Shown in pieces: positions 1 to 8,909 of a stretch of DNA of 64,000 nucleotides. The notes below the pieces were generated by a model, which was not told the origin of the DNA, ran no database searches, and saw nothing but the letters and a program-made list of their open reading frames with translations. How positions within the stretch are numbered: position 1 is the first letter of the stretch; each line of letters begins with the position of its first letter. The stretch lies in assembly GCA_963751395.1 (NCBI GenBank), contig CAVVUC010000001.1, positions 1,488,001 through 1,552,000 of the forward strand, written 5' to 3'. This DNA comes from CAVVUC01 sp963751395 (GTDB lineage: Bacteria > Verrucomicrobiota > Verrucomicrobiia > Chthoniobacterales > Chthoniobacteraceae). The position numbers and the translations under genes were made by a program.

Positions 1-656
1 ATCGAGCCGATGCTGGGCTTCGCCTTTACGTAATAGTTTTTGTTGAAAGCGCCTCCATAAACATTGGATTGGATGGCATATCCCGTGGTGTCGATGGACA
101 AACCTCCATCGGTCGCACCGAAGCCTTTGCCTGCATAAATGTTTCCAAAGATGGAATAGGTGCTCAGCGCCACCTTTACATTCAGATCTTCCCCGGGCTG
201 CAGGTCGGCCTGCGTAAGGGAGCGCAGTTGAATCTGCTCGATTGAAGAATTCAACAGAATGCGCCCGTCAACCCCGTTCGAGGCGTTCCCATCGGAGTCG
301 GTCAGATTGCCATCCGCCTTCAAATTGGTGATGATATCCCCGTGGATGTCCACAAAGGAGATCAAACGCAAACCATCTCCAGCGGCGACGCCTGTGATTT
401 CGCTGAAATCGATTTGCCCATTGTTATTCAAATCCTCGGTGAACACCAGGGCCTGTCCCTTGCTAACGTAAATCAAAGGGACACCGCCGATATTGCTTGT
501 GCTCAGCCCTGCATGGTCCGTTCCGGCTTCCAACAACTGGGGAGTGCCAGTGGTGACTGCGGTGAAACCGGTAAGGGCGGGAGCGATGCGCTGCTCCAAA
601 GGTTCGATCATGCCGCCCGGGTTTTTTCTGATATGAGATGGAGATGTGTGTTGCAT
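1..656 (-). CDS. Secreted protein with N-terminal IEPLEQRIAPA motif (partial, runs off left edge)
   Basis: I read this frame by hand. It is open from an ATG at 656 to the left edge of the window, about 218 codons, so the C-terminus is missing. The protein starts with a short basic leader, followed at about residue 17 by IEPLEQRIAPA. The larger upstream gene carries almost the same motif. This resembles the LEPR-type N-terminal signatures of planctomycete and verrucomicrobial extracellular proteins. Further on is an EF-hand-like DLNNNGQIDFSEI stretch (about residues 76-88), which may bind calcium, and then a segment that looks like repeated beta-strands. The gene begins only 35 bases after the stop of the upstream gene on the same strand, so the two are probably co-transcribed. 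Function is unknown. Export is inferred from the motif, the EF-hand and the neighbour. Confidence 0.7.
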   Translation of the reverse strand, partial: MQHTSPSHIRKNPGGMIEPLEQRIAPALTGFTAVTTGTPQLLEAGTDHAGLSTSNIGGVPLIYVSKGQALVFTEDLNNNGQIDFSEITGVAAGDGLRLISFVDIHGDIITNLKADGNLTDSDGNASNGVDGRILLNSSIEQIQLRSLTQADLQPGEDLNVKVALSTYSIFGNIYAGKGFGATDGGLSIDTTGYAIQSNVYGGAFNKNYYVKAKPSIGS

Positions 657-691
657 AAACAAAACAAAGGAGGGTTTCAGTTCTTGATGAA

Positions 692-3600
692 TCAGGGGGT
701 TGCCAGGCCGTTTGTATAGTCGATGAAGTTGCTGGTGCCTTCCAGACTGTAGTTCTTACCGAGTACGGTAAAGATGTTGGAGGTGAGAGTAAGCTCGGTC
801 TGGCTGACCACCGAAACGACGGTTGCGGTCTTGCTAGTGGCGAGGTTCTTGATGGTCTGGCCGACATAAACTCCGTCCGTTAGGAATTTTGCGGTCGAGT
901 CAATGAGTTCATTGGAAGCCAGCGTTGTGTTGGTCCCGGTCTTATTGACGGTCAGTAAAGCTTCCGGCACAAAGTTGCGCTTGCTGGTCAGACTGATCGC
1001 GGCGATGAAACCGTCCGTGAAGTTATTCACCTTGTCTCCAATCCCGAACGTGCCGTCTCCATTGCTGTCGATGTATTCGTTCACAGCCGATCCATTCGCA
1101 ATCAGGTCAAAGGTGTTTGCGTGCGGGTGGGTCGTATTCGGGAGCGAGGAGTTCGACGAATAGTTGGCTGCGACGCCGCCAAAGTCGTAATTATTTCCGG
1201 CGGTGAAGATATTCGCGCTCAACGTAAGCTGCGTGTCGCTGTCAACGGAAACGACCTTGGCGAATGTGCCACTGCTGAGGTTTCGCACGATGTCACCTTC
1301 ATTCACGTTTTGCGCAATGAAATCTGCAGAGGCATCAACCAACTGATTGGCCGTAGTGGAACTGGCGGCACCCTTGATGTCAAAGTCGTAAGTCTTGCCG
1401 ACCGCCGCGAAGATGTTGGCGCTCAGGGTGAGATGCGTCTCGTCGTCCACTGAAACCACAGTGGCATTCGTGCCATCGGTTCGATTCGTCACGGTTTGGC
1501 CGACATAGATTCCATTGGTCTTAAACTTTGCGGCCGAGTCAATCAGCTTGCCCGCTGCGACCGCTGTGTCCGTTCCGCCCACCGACATGGTCGGTATCAC
1601 AACTGCGCCAACAAAGCCGATTGAAGTCTGGTTCGGCTTGAGATTGTAGAAGTCTCCTGTCGTTTCGAAGATGCCCTTGTCGAGCGTAAGCTGTGTCTCG
1701 CTGTCCACGGAAAGGACTTTGGCTTCTGTGCCCTCTGTGATGTTCCTGACGACGTCACCAACCTTCACCCCGTTTGTGATGAACTTCGCCGTCGAGTCAA
1801 TCATTTCGCTCGGGATGTCGTATGCATCATAAGCATCAAAAAAGATGAAACTGCTGAGGGTGAGTTGCGTCTCGCTGTCCACGGTAAGGACTTTGGCTTC
1901 CGTGCCGTTTGTGATGTTTCTGACCACGTCCCCGACACTGACCTTGTCAGTAACAAAGTGCGCCGCCGCGTCGATCAGTTTGTTGGCCGGGGCGTCGATT
2001 TTATAATTCTGGCCGTTCGTGGTGAAAATGCTGGAGCTCAGAGTGAGCTTGGTTTCGCTCTCAACCGAGACGACTGTGGAGAAACCTAAAACTGTGGTGT
2101 TCTGAACTGTATCACCCACATGCACGCCATTGGTGATGAATTGCGCCGAGGTGTCGACCAGCGTTTTTGGCGTTGGAGCCACGTCCGTGGACTTGCCGAG
2201 GAGCTGATAGGTGTCCGTGCCGGCGATTTCGTCGGTGGAGGAGCCTTTGAGAGTGGAGTTGGTGATGGTGCCAACTGAGTTGACATGCAGGCGATGCACG
2301 GGCTCGGTGCCGCTGGCAAGCATGATGTTGTCCGCTTTCGTCACCAAGTTCTGCTTGGTAATCGTGCTGCCCGCGTCTGGTTTGCCAGCAACAATCGCTG
2401 CGATCGCGTAGGCAGTGATGTTGGTGACGTTGCCCGCAGCTCCGTCCAGTTTCGGATCGAGTGTTTGCGCTGTTCGGCCCGGCACCGTTGTGTTGATCCC
2501 GCCGGAACCGGCAAAGAGGCCGCCCATTTTGTCGTAGCCGAAGGCTTCGCCGGAACGGACGCCGATGTCGTGATTGACATAGATTGTATCGATACTGCCG
2601 CCGACTCCGCCTTTGCCGGTTGCAAGGGAGGTGTTGCCTCCGTTTCCGGCGGCGATATGACGCAACACAGTGCCGGACTCCAGACCGAGTATGCTCACGG
2701 TTTTGACGCTGCCTCCCGCACCTCCCACGCTTGCGGAAGCGGAGTTGGTGGCGTCTCCAGCCTCGATGTTGACGACCACGCCATCGCCGCCACCTGCGTA
2801 AATGTTCACATTTGAAACCGAACCGCCCGCAGTCGCCTTCTTGTCAGCCGAACCGCCCTTTCCGGCCTTGATCAACGTGAGGCCGGTGTCTCCGACATAG
2901 CCAGTCACCCCGGTGATCGACCCGCCTGCGCCAGCCGTCGCGCTCCCCACAGCACTCGCGCCGGAGCCAGTGCCTGCAAGCACTGTCGTGCTTCCATGGC
3001 TTGGGCCCGCTCCGGAAGGATTGGAGAATCCAAGGGAAGTGATGTTTCCGCCAATGCCTCCATTTGCCCCGTTGCCGGCGGTCACCATGATGTCGAGATT
3101 CGCCGCGATGCCTGTCTGCCCGACGATCCCTCCCGCACCCGGTTTTGAGCCAACTGCTCCTGCGTCGCCGGCCTTGACTTCGACACGGCCCTGTTTGGAT
3201 GTCTCGTGAGTTCCAACTGACACTGAGGACCCGCCCACAGCTCCCCCTGCGCCGGATGCGCCGGTCGCACCGCCGTTGCCTCCATTGCCTGCTGAAACAA
3301 GCACGTTGCCTTCGAAGATCAGATTTGCGTTGGTAATGCTGCCTCCCGCTCCACCGGCTCCGGCGAGCATTCCCGCCCCTCCCACACCTGCTTGAACGGC
3401 AGTTTTTGTCGGGAACGAATAGGAGTCGGTGCTGGCAAAGATATCGCTGCCGAGTGAAAGCTCCGTTTCGCTGATCACGCTCGTTACGACCGCGCTTGTT
3501 CCGCCTGTTTTGTTGTTTACAACATCGCCCACCTTGATCCCGTCCTGGATGAACGTGGCGTTTGAATCCACAAGTTTGTTTGCCACGGTGGATGTGGCTT

Positions 3601-5947
3601 CTCCGGGATTGACAAAGCCGGAGGAACTGGCAGCCAGGGTGGCTATATTCCCGCCCTTGCCGCCAGCGCCTGAAGAGGTTGACTTGCCGCCGCCACCGGA
3701 CGTGACCTCCAAGTTTGCATTCTGCAGCAAGACCTGCAAAGAGGAAACATTGCCTCCCGCCCCGCCAGTCGAGGAACCATCGCCCCCTGCGCCCGAACGA
3801 ATCTTGATGTCACTGTTGTTTCCCTTGCTCGCCGGATCAATGATCCCAAAAAGTTTAAGGTTGCTCACTGCGCCGCCGGCGCCACCAACTCCCTTGCCGC
3901 CCGTACCGCCGTTGGCGGAGCCTGCCAACTGATTGATTCCCAGATAAACGAGATCACTGTTGGTGAGGGTCACTCCATCAATGCTTCCGCCAGCGCCGCC
4001 TTTGCCTGCTGAAGAACCCGCGCCGGAACCCGCATCCGCCGATAGTATGCGGGCCTTGATGCCGTTTGCGGAGCCGTCATCCAGGCTCTCGATGGTGATG
4101 GTCTTCAGGCTGCCTCCAATTCCACTGCCGGCCGAACCGGCTGAACCGCTGCCCGCAAGCGCCTGGAGATTATAGCCCAGCAGCTTGGCACCTGTCACCG
4201 AGCCGCCATTGCCGCCCGTTCCGGGTGAAACAACATTGCCGCCCGACCCGCTGCGCACCACGACCTTGGAGTCTGTGAGTTGCACAACCTCGCCAGTGGC
4301 AGCAGGATCGGTGGTTCCGGTGTAGTTGCCATCGAGCAGGAAAGATGTCGGCGTGATGGAACCCGCAACGTGGAATACCAGGCCGTTTATCGACACCGCA
4401 TCTCCGACTTGAAGTTTGGTCGTGGCATCTGGGTATTTCTTAGTGGCATCTGTGGTGCTAGGGTAGTACTCCTGAGCAACGTCCAATCCCGTTCCGCCGA
4501 CCACATTGCTGCCATTGGTGACGGAAAGCGGGGAGCTAAAATCGAAGCTTTCACGCGAATTGATGTTTCGAGCTTCCACCGTTGTGAGCGATCCGCCTGC
4601 TCCTCCTTTTGCACCCGAAGCGACGGCTACAGTGCTCGCTCCGCCGTTCCCGGCAACCACCTGGATGTCATTGCCTGCGCGGGTGGGGCTGGAGTAAATG
4701 AAAACACTGGAAACCGAACCGCCAGCGCCACCGCTCTTTCCATCGCCGCCTTCGCCGGATTGGACCGTCACAGCGTCCAGTAGCGGATTTACGGATTGCT
4801 TGAGCTTCCCGGCTGGATCGGTGTCGTAGCCAACATAAATCTTCGATACAGAACCGGCTTTTCCTCCATTTCCCGTGCTAAAAGCATCCCCTCCATTGCC
4901 ACTTTGGATGACAATGTTGTCGTTCGGAGTTGCATCGAAACTTTGTGAGGAAAGTCCTTGAACCGTGACAGAGCTCACGTTTCCGCCGATGCCGCCCGCA
5001 GTTTTCGAAGAGACACCCGCCCCGCCGTCGCCAGCTTTGAGCGTTAGTCCGGTTGTGTCAGCCTGGAGAGTGATGTTTGTGAGCGAGCCGCCCGCTGCGC
5101 CCGCCCCCCCATTCCCGGCTTGAATTTTTCCAACCGATCCGAGGACCAGGCTGGAGATAGCAACACCCGCCTTTCCTGGAGCAGGCACGTCCACGGTGAG
5201 TGATACAGGCGAGGTTGTTCCAGCAACACCGTGTGTGAGCGAACTCTTTAAGAAATCGAACGATGCAGCGTTGGCTGCGGTGCCTGCGAGAACCTGGCTG
5301 ACCTTGCCGACGACACTCAGGTTTGTGATCGCTCCTCCGGCCATGATGCTGCCAGTCACATTGCCAGCGACGCTCAGTTTTGTGAGCGGATTGAGAAGCA
5401 AATCATGCTCAGCCAAGCCGCCTGTGGCCCCGAGCGTCCATTGCGCGACATCTTTGGCGGAGTCATTGAGGTTGCTGACGATATCCCCGTCCACATTTCC
5501 AGAGACGGAAACCGTAACGCTTTTGCCGAGGGACAAGCCGGTCAATTCATCGACATCGACATTGTTGTTGCTGTTCTTGTCAACGAAGAAGGCAACGACA
5601 TTGCCAGAAGTGACTTTGATGAGGGAGGTGTAGCCGGAGCCGGAGTCGAAAACATTCAACTGATCACCCTTTGAGAGGACGACAAAATAGGTTGCGAGAG
5701 GTTGGGGCACGAGGGGGTCTCCATACCCGACAATATTGGAAACGGCGGTATTATTGATGTTGTGAGCACCCGTGCCAGTCTGCAGTGCAGGGGCGGAAGT
5801 CTTTACGAAAAATTGTTCTGAAGCAGTGGCGTCAACATATTCCGCGTTGCCGTCGGGATTCCCCAGTTGCCCCGCATTGATGACGATGCTGGCCGGTGCA
5901 ATTCGCGATTCGAGGGGTTCGATGAAGGAGGGATGGCGAAGACTCAT
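692..5947 (-). CDS. Giant Gly-rich repeat secreted protein with IEPLESRIAPA start
   Basis: The protein has 1,751 residues. It opens with MSLRHPSF followed by IEPLESRIAPA, the motif shared with the next gene downstream. Residues of roughly 250-1200 are Gly/Ala/Ser-rich with recurring GAGGAGGSV-type turns, each followed by a short beta-strand, as expected of a right-handed beta-helix or stalk. One copy of a second repeat, about 60 residues long, sits near residue 800. Six more occur in the C-terminal third. Its consensus is a LIDSxAKFxTNGVxVGD head, then NxTxGTxAxV, then SETxLTLSxxIF. No catalytic motif, transmembrane anchor or PEP-CTERM signal is visible. I infer a surface or extracellular adhesin or matrix protein. 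I cannot name a family for the C-terminal repeat. About 560 bases without a recognisable gene lie upstream. Confidence 0.85.
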   Translation of the reverse strand: MSLRHPSFIEPLESRIAPASIVINAGQLGNPDGNAEYVDATASEQFFVKTSAPALQTGTGAHNINNTAVSNIVGYGDPLVPQPLATYFVVLSKGDQLNVFDSGSGYTSLIKVTSGNVVAFFVDKNSNNNVDVDELTGLSLGKSVTVSVSGNVDGDIVSNLNDSAKDVAQWTLGATGGLAEHDLLLNPLTKLSVAGNVTGSIMAGGAITNLSVVGKVSQVLAGTAANAASFDFLKSSLTHGVAGTTSPVSLTVDVPAPGKAGVAISSLVLGSVGKIQAGNGGAGAAGGSLTNITLQADTTGLTLKAGDGGAGVSSKTAGGIGGNVSSVTVQGLSSQSFDATPNDNIVIQSGNGGDAFSTGNGGKAGSVSKIYVGYDTDPAGKLKQSVNPLLDAVTVQSGEGGDGKSGGAGGSVSSVFIYSSPTRAGNDIQVVAGNGGASTVAVASGAKGGAGGSLTTVEARNINSRESFDFSSPLSVTNGSNVVGGTGLDVAQEYYPSTTDATKKYPDATTKLQVGDAVSINGLVFHVAGSITPTSFLLDGNYTGTTDPAATGEVVQLTDSKVVVRSGSGGNVVSPGTGGNGGSVTGAKLLGYNLQALAGSGSAGSAGSGIGGSLKTITIESLDDGSANGIKARILSADAGSGAGSSAGKGGAGGSIDGVTLTNSDLVYLGINQLAGSANGGTGGKGVGGAGGAVSNLKLFGIIDPASKGNNSDIKIRSGAGGDGSSTGGAGGNVSSLQVLLQNANLEVTSGGGGKSTSSGAGGKGGNIATLAASSSGFVNPGEATSTVANKLVDSNATFIQDGIKVGDVVNNKTGGTSAVVTSVISETELSLGSDIFASTDSYSFPTKTAVQAGVGGAGMLAGAGGAGGSITNANLIFEGNVLVSAGNGGNGGATGASGAGGAVGGSSVSVGTHETSKQGRVEVKAGDAGAVGSKPGAGGIVGQTGIAANLDIMVTAGNGANGGIGGNITSLGFSNPSGAGPSHGSTTVLAGTGSGASAVGSATAGAGGSITGVTGYVGDTGLTLIKAGKGGSADKKATAGGSVSNVNIYAGGGDGVVVNIEAGDATNSASASVGGAGGSVKTVSILGLESGTVLRHIAAGNGGNTSLATGKGGVGGSIDTIYVNHDIGVRSGEAFGYDKMGGLFAGSGGINTTVPGRTAQTLDPKLDGAAGNVTNITAYAIAAIVAGKPDAGSTITKQNLVTKADNIMLASGTEPVHRLHVNSVGTITNSTLKGSSTDEIAGTDTYQLLGKSTDVAPTPKTLVDTSAQFITNGVHVGDTVQNTTVLGFSTVVSVESETKLTLSSSIFTTNGQNYKIDAPANKLIDAAAHFVTDKVSVGDVVRNITNGTEAKVLTVDSETQLTLSSFIFFDAYDAYDIPSEMIDSTAKFITNGVKVGDVVRNITEGTEAKVLSVDSETQLTLDKGIFETTGDFYNLKPNQTSIGFVGAVVIPTMSVGGTDTAVAAGKLIDSAAKFKTNGIYVGQTVTNRTDGTNATVVSVDDETHLTLSANIFAAVGKTYDFDIKGAASSTTANQLVDASADFIAQNVNEGDIVRNLSSGTFAKVVSVDSDTQLTLSANIFTAGNNYDFGGVAANYSSNSSLPNTTHPHANTFDLIANGSAVNEYIDSNGDGTFGIGDKVNNFTDGFIAAISLTSKRNFVPEALLTVNKTGTNTTLASNELIDSTAKFLTDGVYVGQTIKNLATSKTATVVSVVSQTELTLTSNIFTVLGKNYSLEGTSNFIDYTNGLATP
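700..2175 (-). repeat. Six near-tandem ~170-200 bp coding repeats
   Basis: Six copies of a segment encoding about 60 residues lie here, at roughly 700-915, 1180-1355, 1390-1560, 1640-1805, 1815-1995 and 2000-2175. A seventh, isolated copy lies near 3415-3590. The best-conserved part encodes VxSVxSETxLTLSxxIF. The copies near 1640-1995 are nearly identical over long stretches at DNA level, which suggests recent duplication. Confidence 0.8.
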
Positions 5948-6510
5948 GATTGTAGCAAGGGATCGGGTTGAGGTTTTAGTCGTTTTGGCGAATCGATATT
6001 AAAAATGGCGAGATGAGAACGGAACAAACTCCGGCGACGATATTCTAAAATTTCATGGACGCAAGCAGGACTGTGCCAGGGCGCGAATTATTTAACCTCC
6101 ACCCATTTGGGAGGCTGGGGTTCCCGCATTGGGAATTGCCATCGTTGCCGCCTGAAACATCTGCAATGCGCGTCTTGTTCCACTTCGCGCGTCGCTTGTA
6201 AAGCATGACTTCGCAAAAAATGGACGTTTTCCGCGTGAATGCGGGTGTTGCTTGGACTGGATGGTCGGATCTCATTTCGTTGTCCGTCCATTGCAGGCAC
6301 CCCGAACAAGCCCCCTCACGAGTCAACAATCTGTTCAGTGTCGCTCGTTTGGCACTCCACCGGATTTTCCCTTGCAACGCGTCTCGTTCTCAGGGTTTCA
6401 AGGCTTGCCACGGCTGCATTTCGGGTGGCTGCGTCTTCCCGACAGCAAGTCCGTCAATGCCACGAACACTGTGATCCGGGTGGAGCGAACCGCGTACGCA
6501 CCTCCGAAAA
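5948..6510. other. 563-bp intergenic region, no gene recognised
   Basis: The short open frames here show no recognisable protein and no consistent codon pattern. The part near 5950-6060 is AT-richer and would hold the promoter of the giant minus-strand gene. I see no clear terminator or RNA element. Confidence 0.4.
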
Positions 6511-7224
6511 CTATCGCGGCAAGTCGCGGAATTGCCTGATGAACTCGATCGCCCGCGTGGCGAAGCTTGCCAGCGGCACGCTTGATTCTCCGCCGTAACG
6601 CTTCCGGAATCGAATCGGAATGGAACCGTGCTTCACTCCCTGTTGCCGTTTCAGCAGAGCAGCCAGTGCGACGTTCACCAGGTAAAAATCTGGCGGAAAC
6701 TTCGGCAGGAGACGGGAGATCGCGCCGGTTTGCATGAGGCGGTAGGGCGTGTTTGCATCGGCGCAACAAGCGCGCGCGAAGGCGAGCAGGATCATCTTCA
6801 GCACAAGGCTGGCAAGGACACGTCGCCAGCCATCCTCGCGCACGACGCGGTTGCCGTAGATCACGTCGAAGATTTCACGACTGGCCCACAACTTCGAGAA
6901 GTATTGCGGGTCGCACTGGCCATCCGAATCCAATTGGAATACATACCGAACTCCGCGCTCGCAGGCCGTTTTGTAACCTCTCAGGCAGGTCTGCCCGTGT
7001 CCCCGATTCGGCTGTCTGAGCAATTCCAGCCTCGGGCCGAGGTGCGCTGTCAGTTCCCGCAGAATCTGCGGGGACGAATCTGTCGAACCGTCGTCGATGC
7101 ACAGGAGGACGAAGCGGGGAGTCGCGCGCCCGAGTTCATCGAACCACTCCGGAACGACTTTCCGCAACGAAGCCTCTTCATTGTAAACGGGCATGACCGC
7201 CAGAAGTTCGCAGCCCTGTGTCAT
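6511..7224 (-). CDS. Family 2 glycosyltransferase (dolichol-phosphate-mannose-synthase-like)
   Basis: The product is 237 residues from an ATG at 7224 that overlaps the upstream stop as ATGA. A longer in-frame start at 7332 would overlap the upstream gene by more than 100 bases and is less likely. The GT-A fold is clear: an N-terminal PVYNEE strand, CIDDGSTDSS for nucleotide binding, QPNRGHGQTCLRGY, and the metal-binding LDSDGQ (DxD type). No C-terminal membrane segment is obvious. The family transfers a sugar from a nucleotide donor to a lipid or other acceptor at the inner membrane. As the last gene of a three-gene operon with two polytopic proteins, it probably makes a polyprenyl-linked sugar used by the Agl23-like partner. 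The exact sugar cannot be told. Confidence 0.85.
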   Translation of the reverse strand: MTQGCELLAVMPVYNEEASLRKVVPEWFDELGRATPRFVLLCIDDGSTDSSPQILRELTAHLGPRLELLRQPNRGHGQTCLRGYKTACERGVRYVFQLDSDGQCDPQYFSKLWASREIFDVIYGNRVVREDGWRRVLASLVLKMILLAFARACCADANTPYRLMQTGAISRLLPKFPPDFYLVNVALAALLKRQQGVKHGSIPIRFRKRYGGESSVPLASFATRAIEFIRQFRDLPR

Positions 7225-8909
7225 GGCACGAGCTGGTAGAGCGTTCCCCACGACCCGCTCGCGACTACCGGGCAGGTCGAGGCCCAGGGTCTGGTCGAGT
7301 CCGGATAGAATTCCTCCTCGCGTTCGCCCCAATACAGATGGGTTGCCTGCAACTGCTTCGCCGCCTTCCTCCAGCCGGGATCGCCGAGCATAAGGGCGGT
7401 CAGGTTGTTCTCCTGGGCATCGTAAGGCAGGCCGTGCCCAAACATATAACCGGGGTAAGCCATCGCCACTTTGCGCCCCATCAACAGCAGGGGATGATTG
7501 TAATTGGGCGCGGCTGCGAACCTCGCCGTGACGGGAATCCGCCCGAGGCAGGGATCGAGCGCATCAAGCTCGGATCGCCTCGCCAGTTCATATCCGGCGC
7601 CGCCCAGGCCGCCAATCAAAGAGACGAAACCGGAGAAGAAGAGCATCGCGCATAGACAAATGCGGGCTGCAATGGGAACCGGTTCGACAAGGTGTTGCCA
7701 TAGAAATGGAAGCACTGCGAGGTAAGCCCAGAGCATCAACTTGGTGTTATCCCAGTCCCACGGCGCGAACAGAAAGAAGCAGCACAGCGCAAACATCATG
7801 CAAGCAGGCAGGACGAAAGCGACGGCGGTTGGATCGTCGCGCTTTTTCAGCAGTACGGCGCACAATACAAGGCACAACGGAATCAAGACCCCGAAGTTGC
7901 CGATCCAGAACTGCAGCAAGGGCTCCCCGTTTTGCATCCAGCCTGGTTGAAGCTTGAAGAAGGAAGGCCCATTGAAGAACTCGGTAACCAAAAGAACCAG
8001 AACGCTGGCAGGTATGAACGAGATGAAGTCCAGCTTCAAGGCGTGCCGTCGAATTGGATTGGGACCGAACACAGCCCAGCAACCGAGCAGCATGCTTAGA
8101 AACATGAAAGTGTGAAAGTGAAACAGGGGCATCGAGCTGTAGAGAACCACTTCGACCCAGATCGGGAGCGGGGCTTGCTGACCGTGCCATCGCTTTCTCC
8201 AGCTATCGAAAAGAAGCAGCCCAGCAGGGAGGCAAAACAAGAAACCTCGCTGCGTTACCATCATCGACAGAAACACATTCTTCCAGGCCATGTCGGCCTG
8301 GTAATCCTTGAACTCCAGGGTCAGGAAAAAGTGAAAACCTGCGAGACCGCCATTGCAAAGGAACCCGGTCAGGGCAAAGGCGCGCCCCCACTGAAACAAT
8401 CCAAAGCCGGTGAGAAAACATCCCGCAAGTCCGACCCAGACAAGGCTGCGCAAGCTATCGACGCCGCATACCACCAGAAGACTGTTGAACAAATCCAGGC
8501 CGATCGGGTAACGAATGGTGCTGCCAGTCAGAAGTGGATTGTCAGGCCAGAAGCTGCACCCGGACGCCATATACCGGATGTAATTCCAGTGCTTGGTCAA
8601 ATCCCCGAGGTTGTTAGGCGATAGCACCATGAACCGATCCCCGTCGGCGAAGGCAATCCAAAGAAAGGCCCTCAAGGCAACGACTGTGAACAAGAGGCAT
8701 GCAAGCCAGTCCAGCCAGGTCAGGGGACTTGCGCGAGGTGGTTCTTTGACGTGTCGAAAGGCAAGGAAGCCTGCGCCTGCGCCCACGCACAGGGAAACTA
8801 CAGCAACGGAAAACGAGAGGCCGTGAAGAACGATGCCACTCAGGCTCGCGAATATGCTCGAACACGCCATGAGCACCAGCAGTCCCACCGCAACTCGGTA
8901 AAGCTTCAT
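7221..8909 (-). CDS. Polytopic membrane protein, probable GT-C-like glycosyltransferase
   Basis: The protein has 562 residues with about ten to twelve hydrophobic segments, the first at residues 5-30 and another cluster at about 320-470. An acidic loop after the second or third helix (FADGDRFMVLSPNNLGDLTKHW, about residues 88-110) sits where GT-C enzymes keep their catalytic acidic residues. The soluble C-terminal end contains GDPGWRKAAKQLQATHLYWG. The start overlaps the stop of the upstream Agl23-like gene as ATGA, and its own stop overlaps the GT2 start the same way, so all three are translationally coupled. I do not recognise a named family. Sugar transfer or lipid-linked glycan handling is inferred from topology and neighbours only. 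Confidence 0.7.
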   Translation of the reverse strand: MKLYRVAVGLLVLMACSSIFASLSGIVLHGLSFSVAVVSLCVGAGAGFLAFRHVKEPPRASPLTWLDWLACLLFTVVALRAFLWIAFADGDRFMVLSPNNLGDLTKHWNYIRYMASGCSFWPDNPLLTGSTIRYPIGLDLFNSLLVVCGVDSLRSLVWVGLAGCFLTGFGLFQWGRAFALTGFLCNGGLAGFHFFLTLEFKDYQADMAWKNVFLSMMVTQRGFLFCLPAGLLLFDSWRKRWHGQQAPLPIWVEVVLYSSMPLFHFHTFMFLSMLLGCWAVFGPNPIRRHALKLDFISFIPASVLVLLVTEFFNGPSFFKLQPGWMQNGEPLLQFWIGNFGVLIPLCLVLCAVLLKKRDDPTAVAFVLPACMMFALCCFFLFAPWDWDNTKLMLWAYLAVLPFLWQHLVEPVPIAARICLCAMLFFSGFVSLIGGLGGAGYELARRSELDALDPCLGRIPVTARFAAAPNYNHPLLLMGRKVAMAYPGYMFGHGLPYDAQENNLTALMLGDPGWRKAAKQLQATHLYWGEREEEFYPDSTRPWASTCPVVASGSWGTLYQLVP

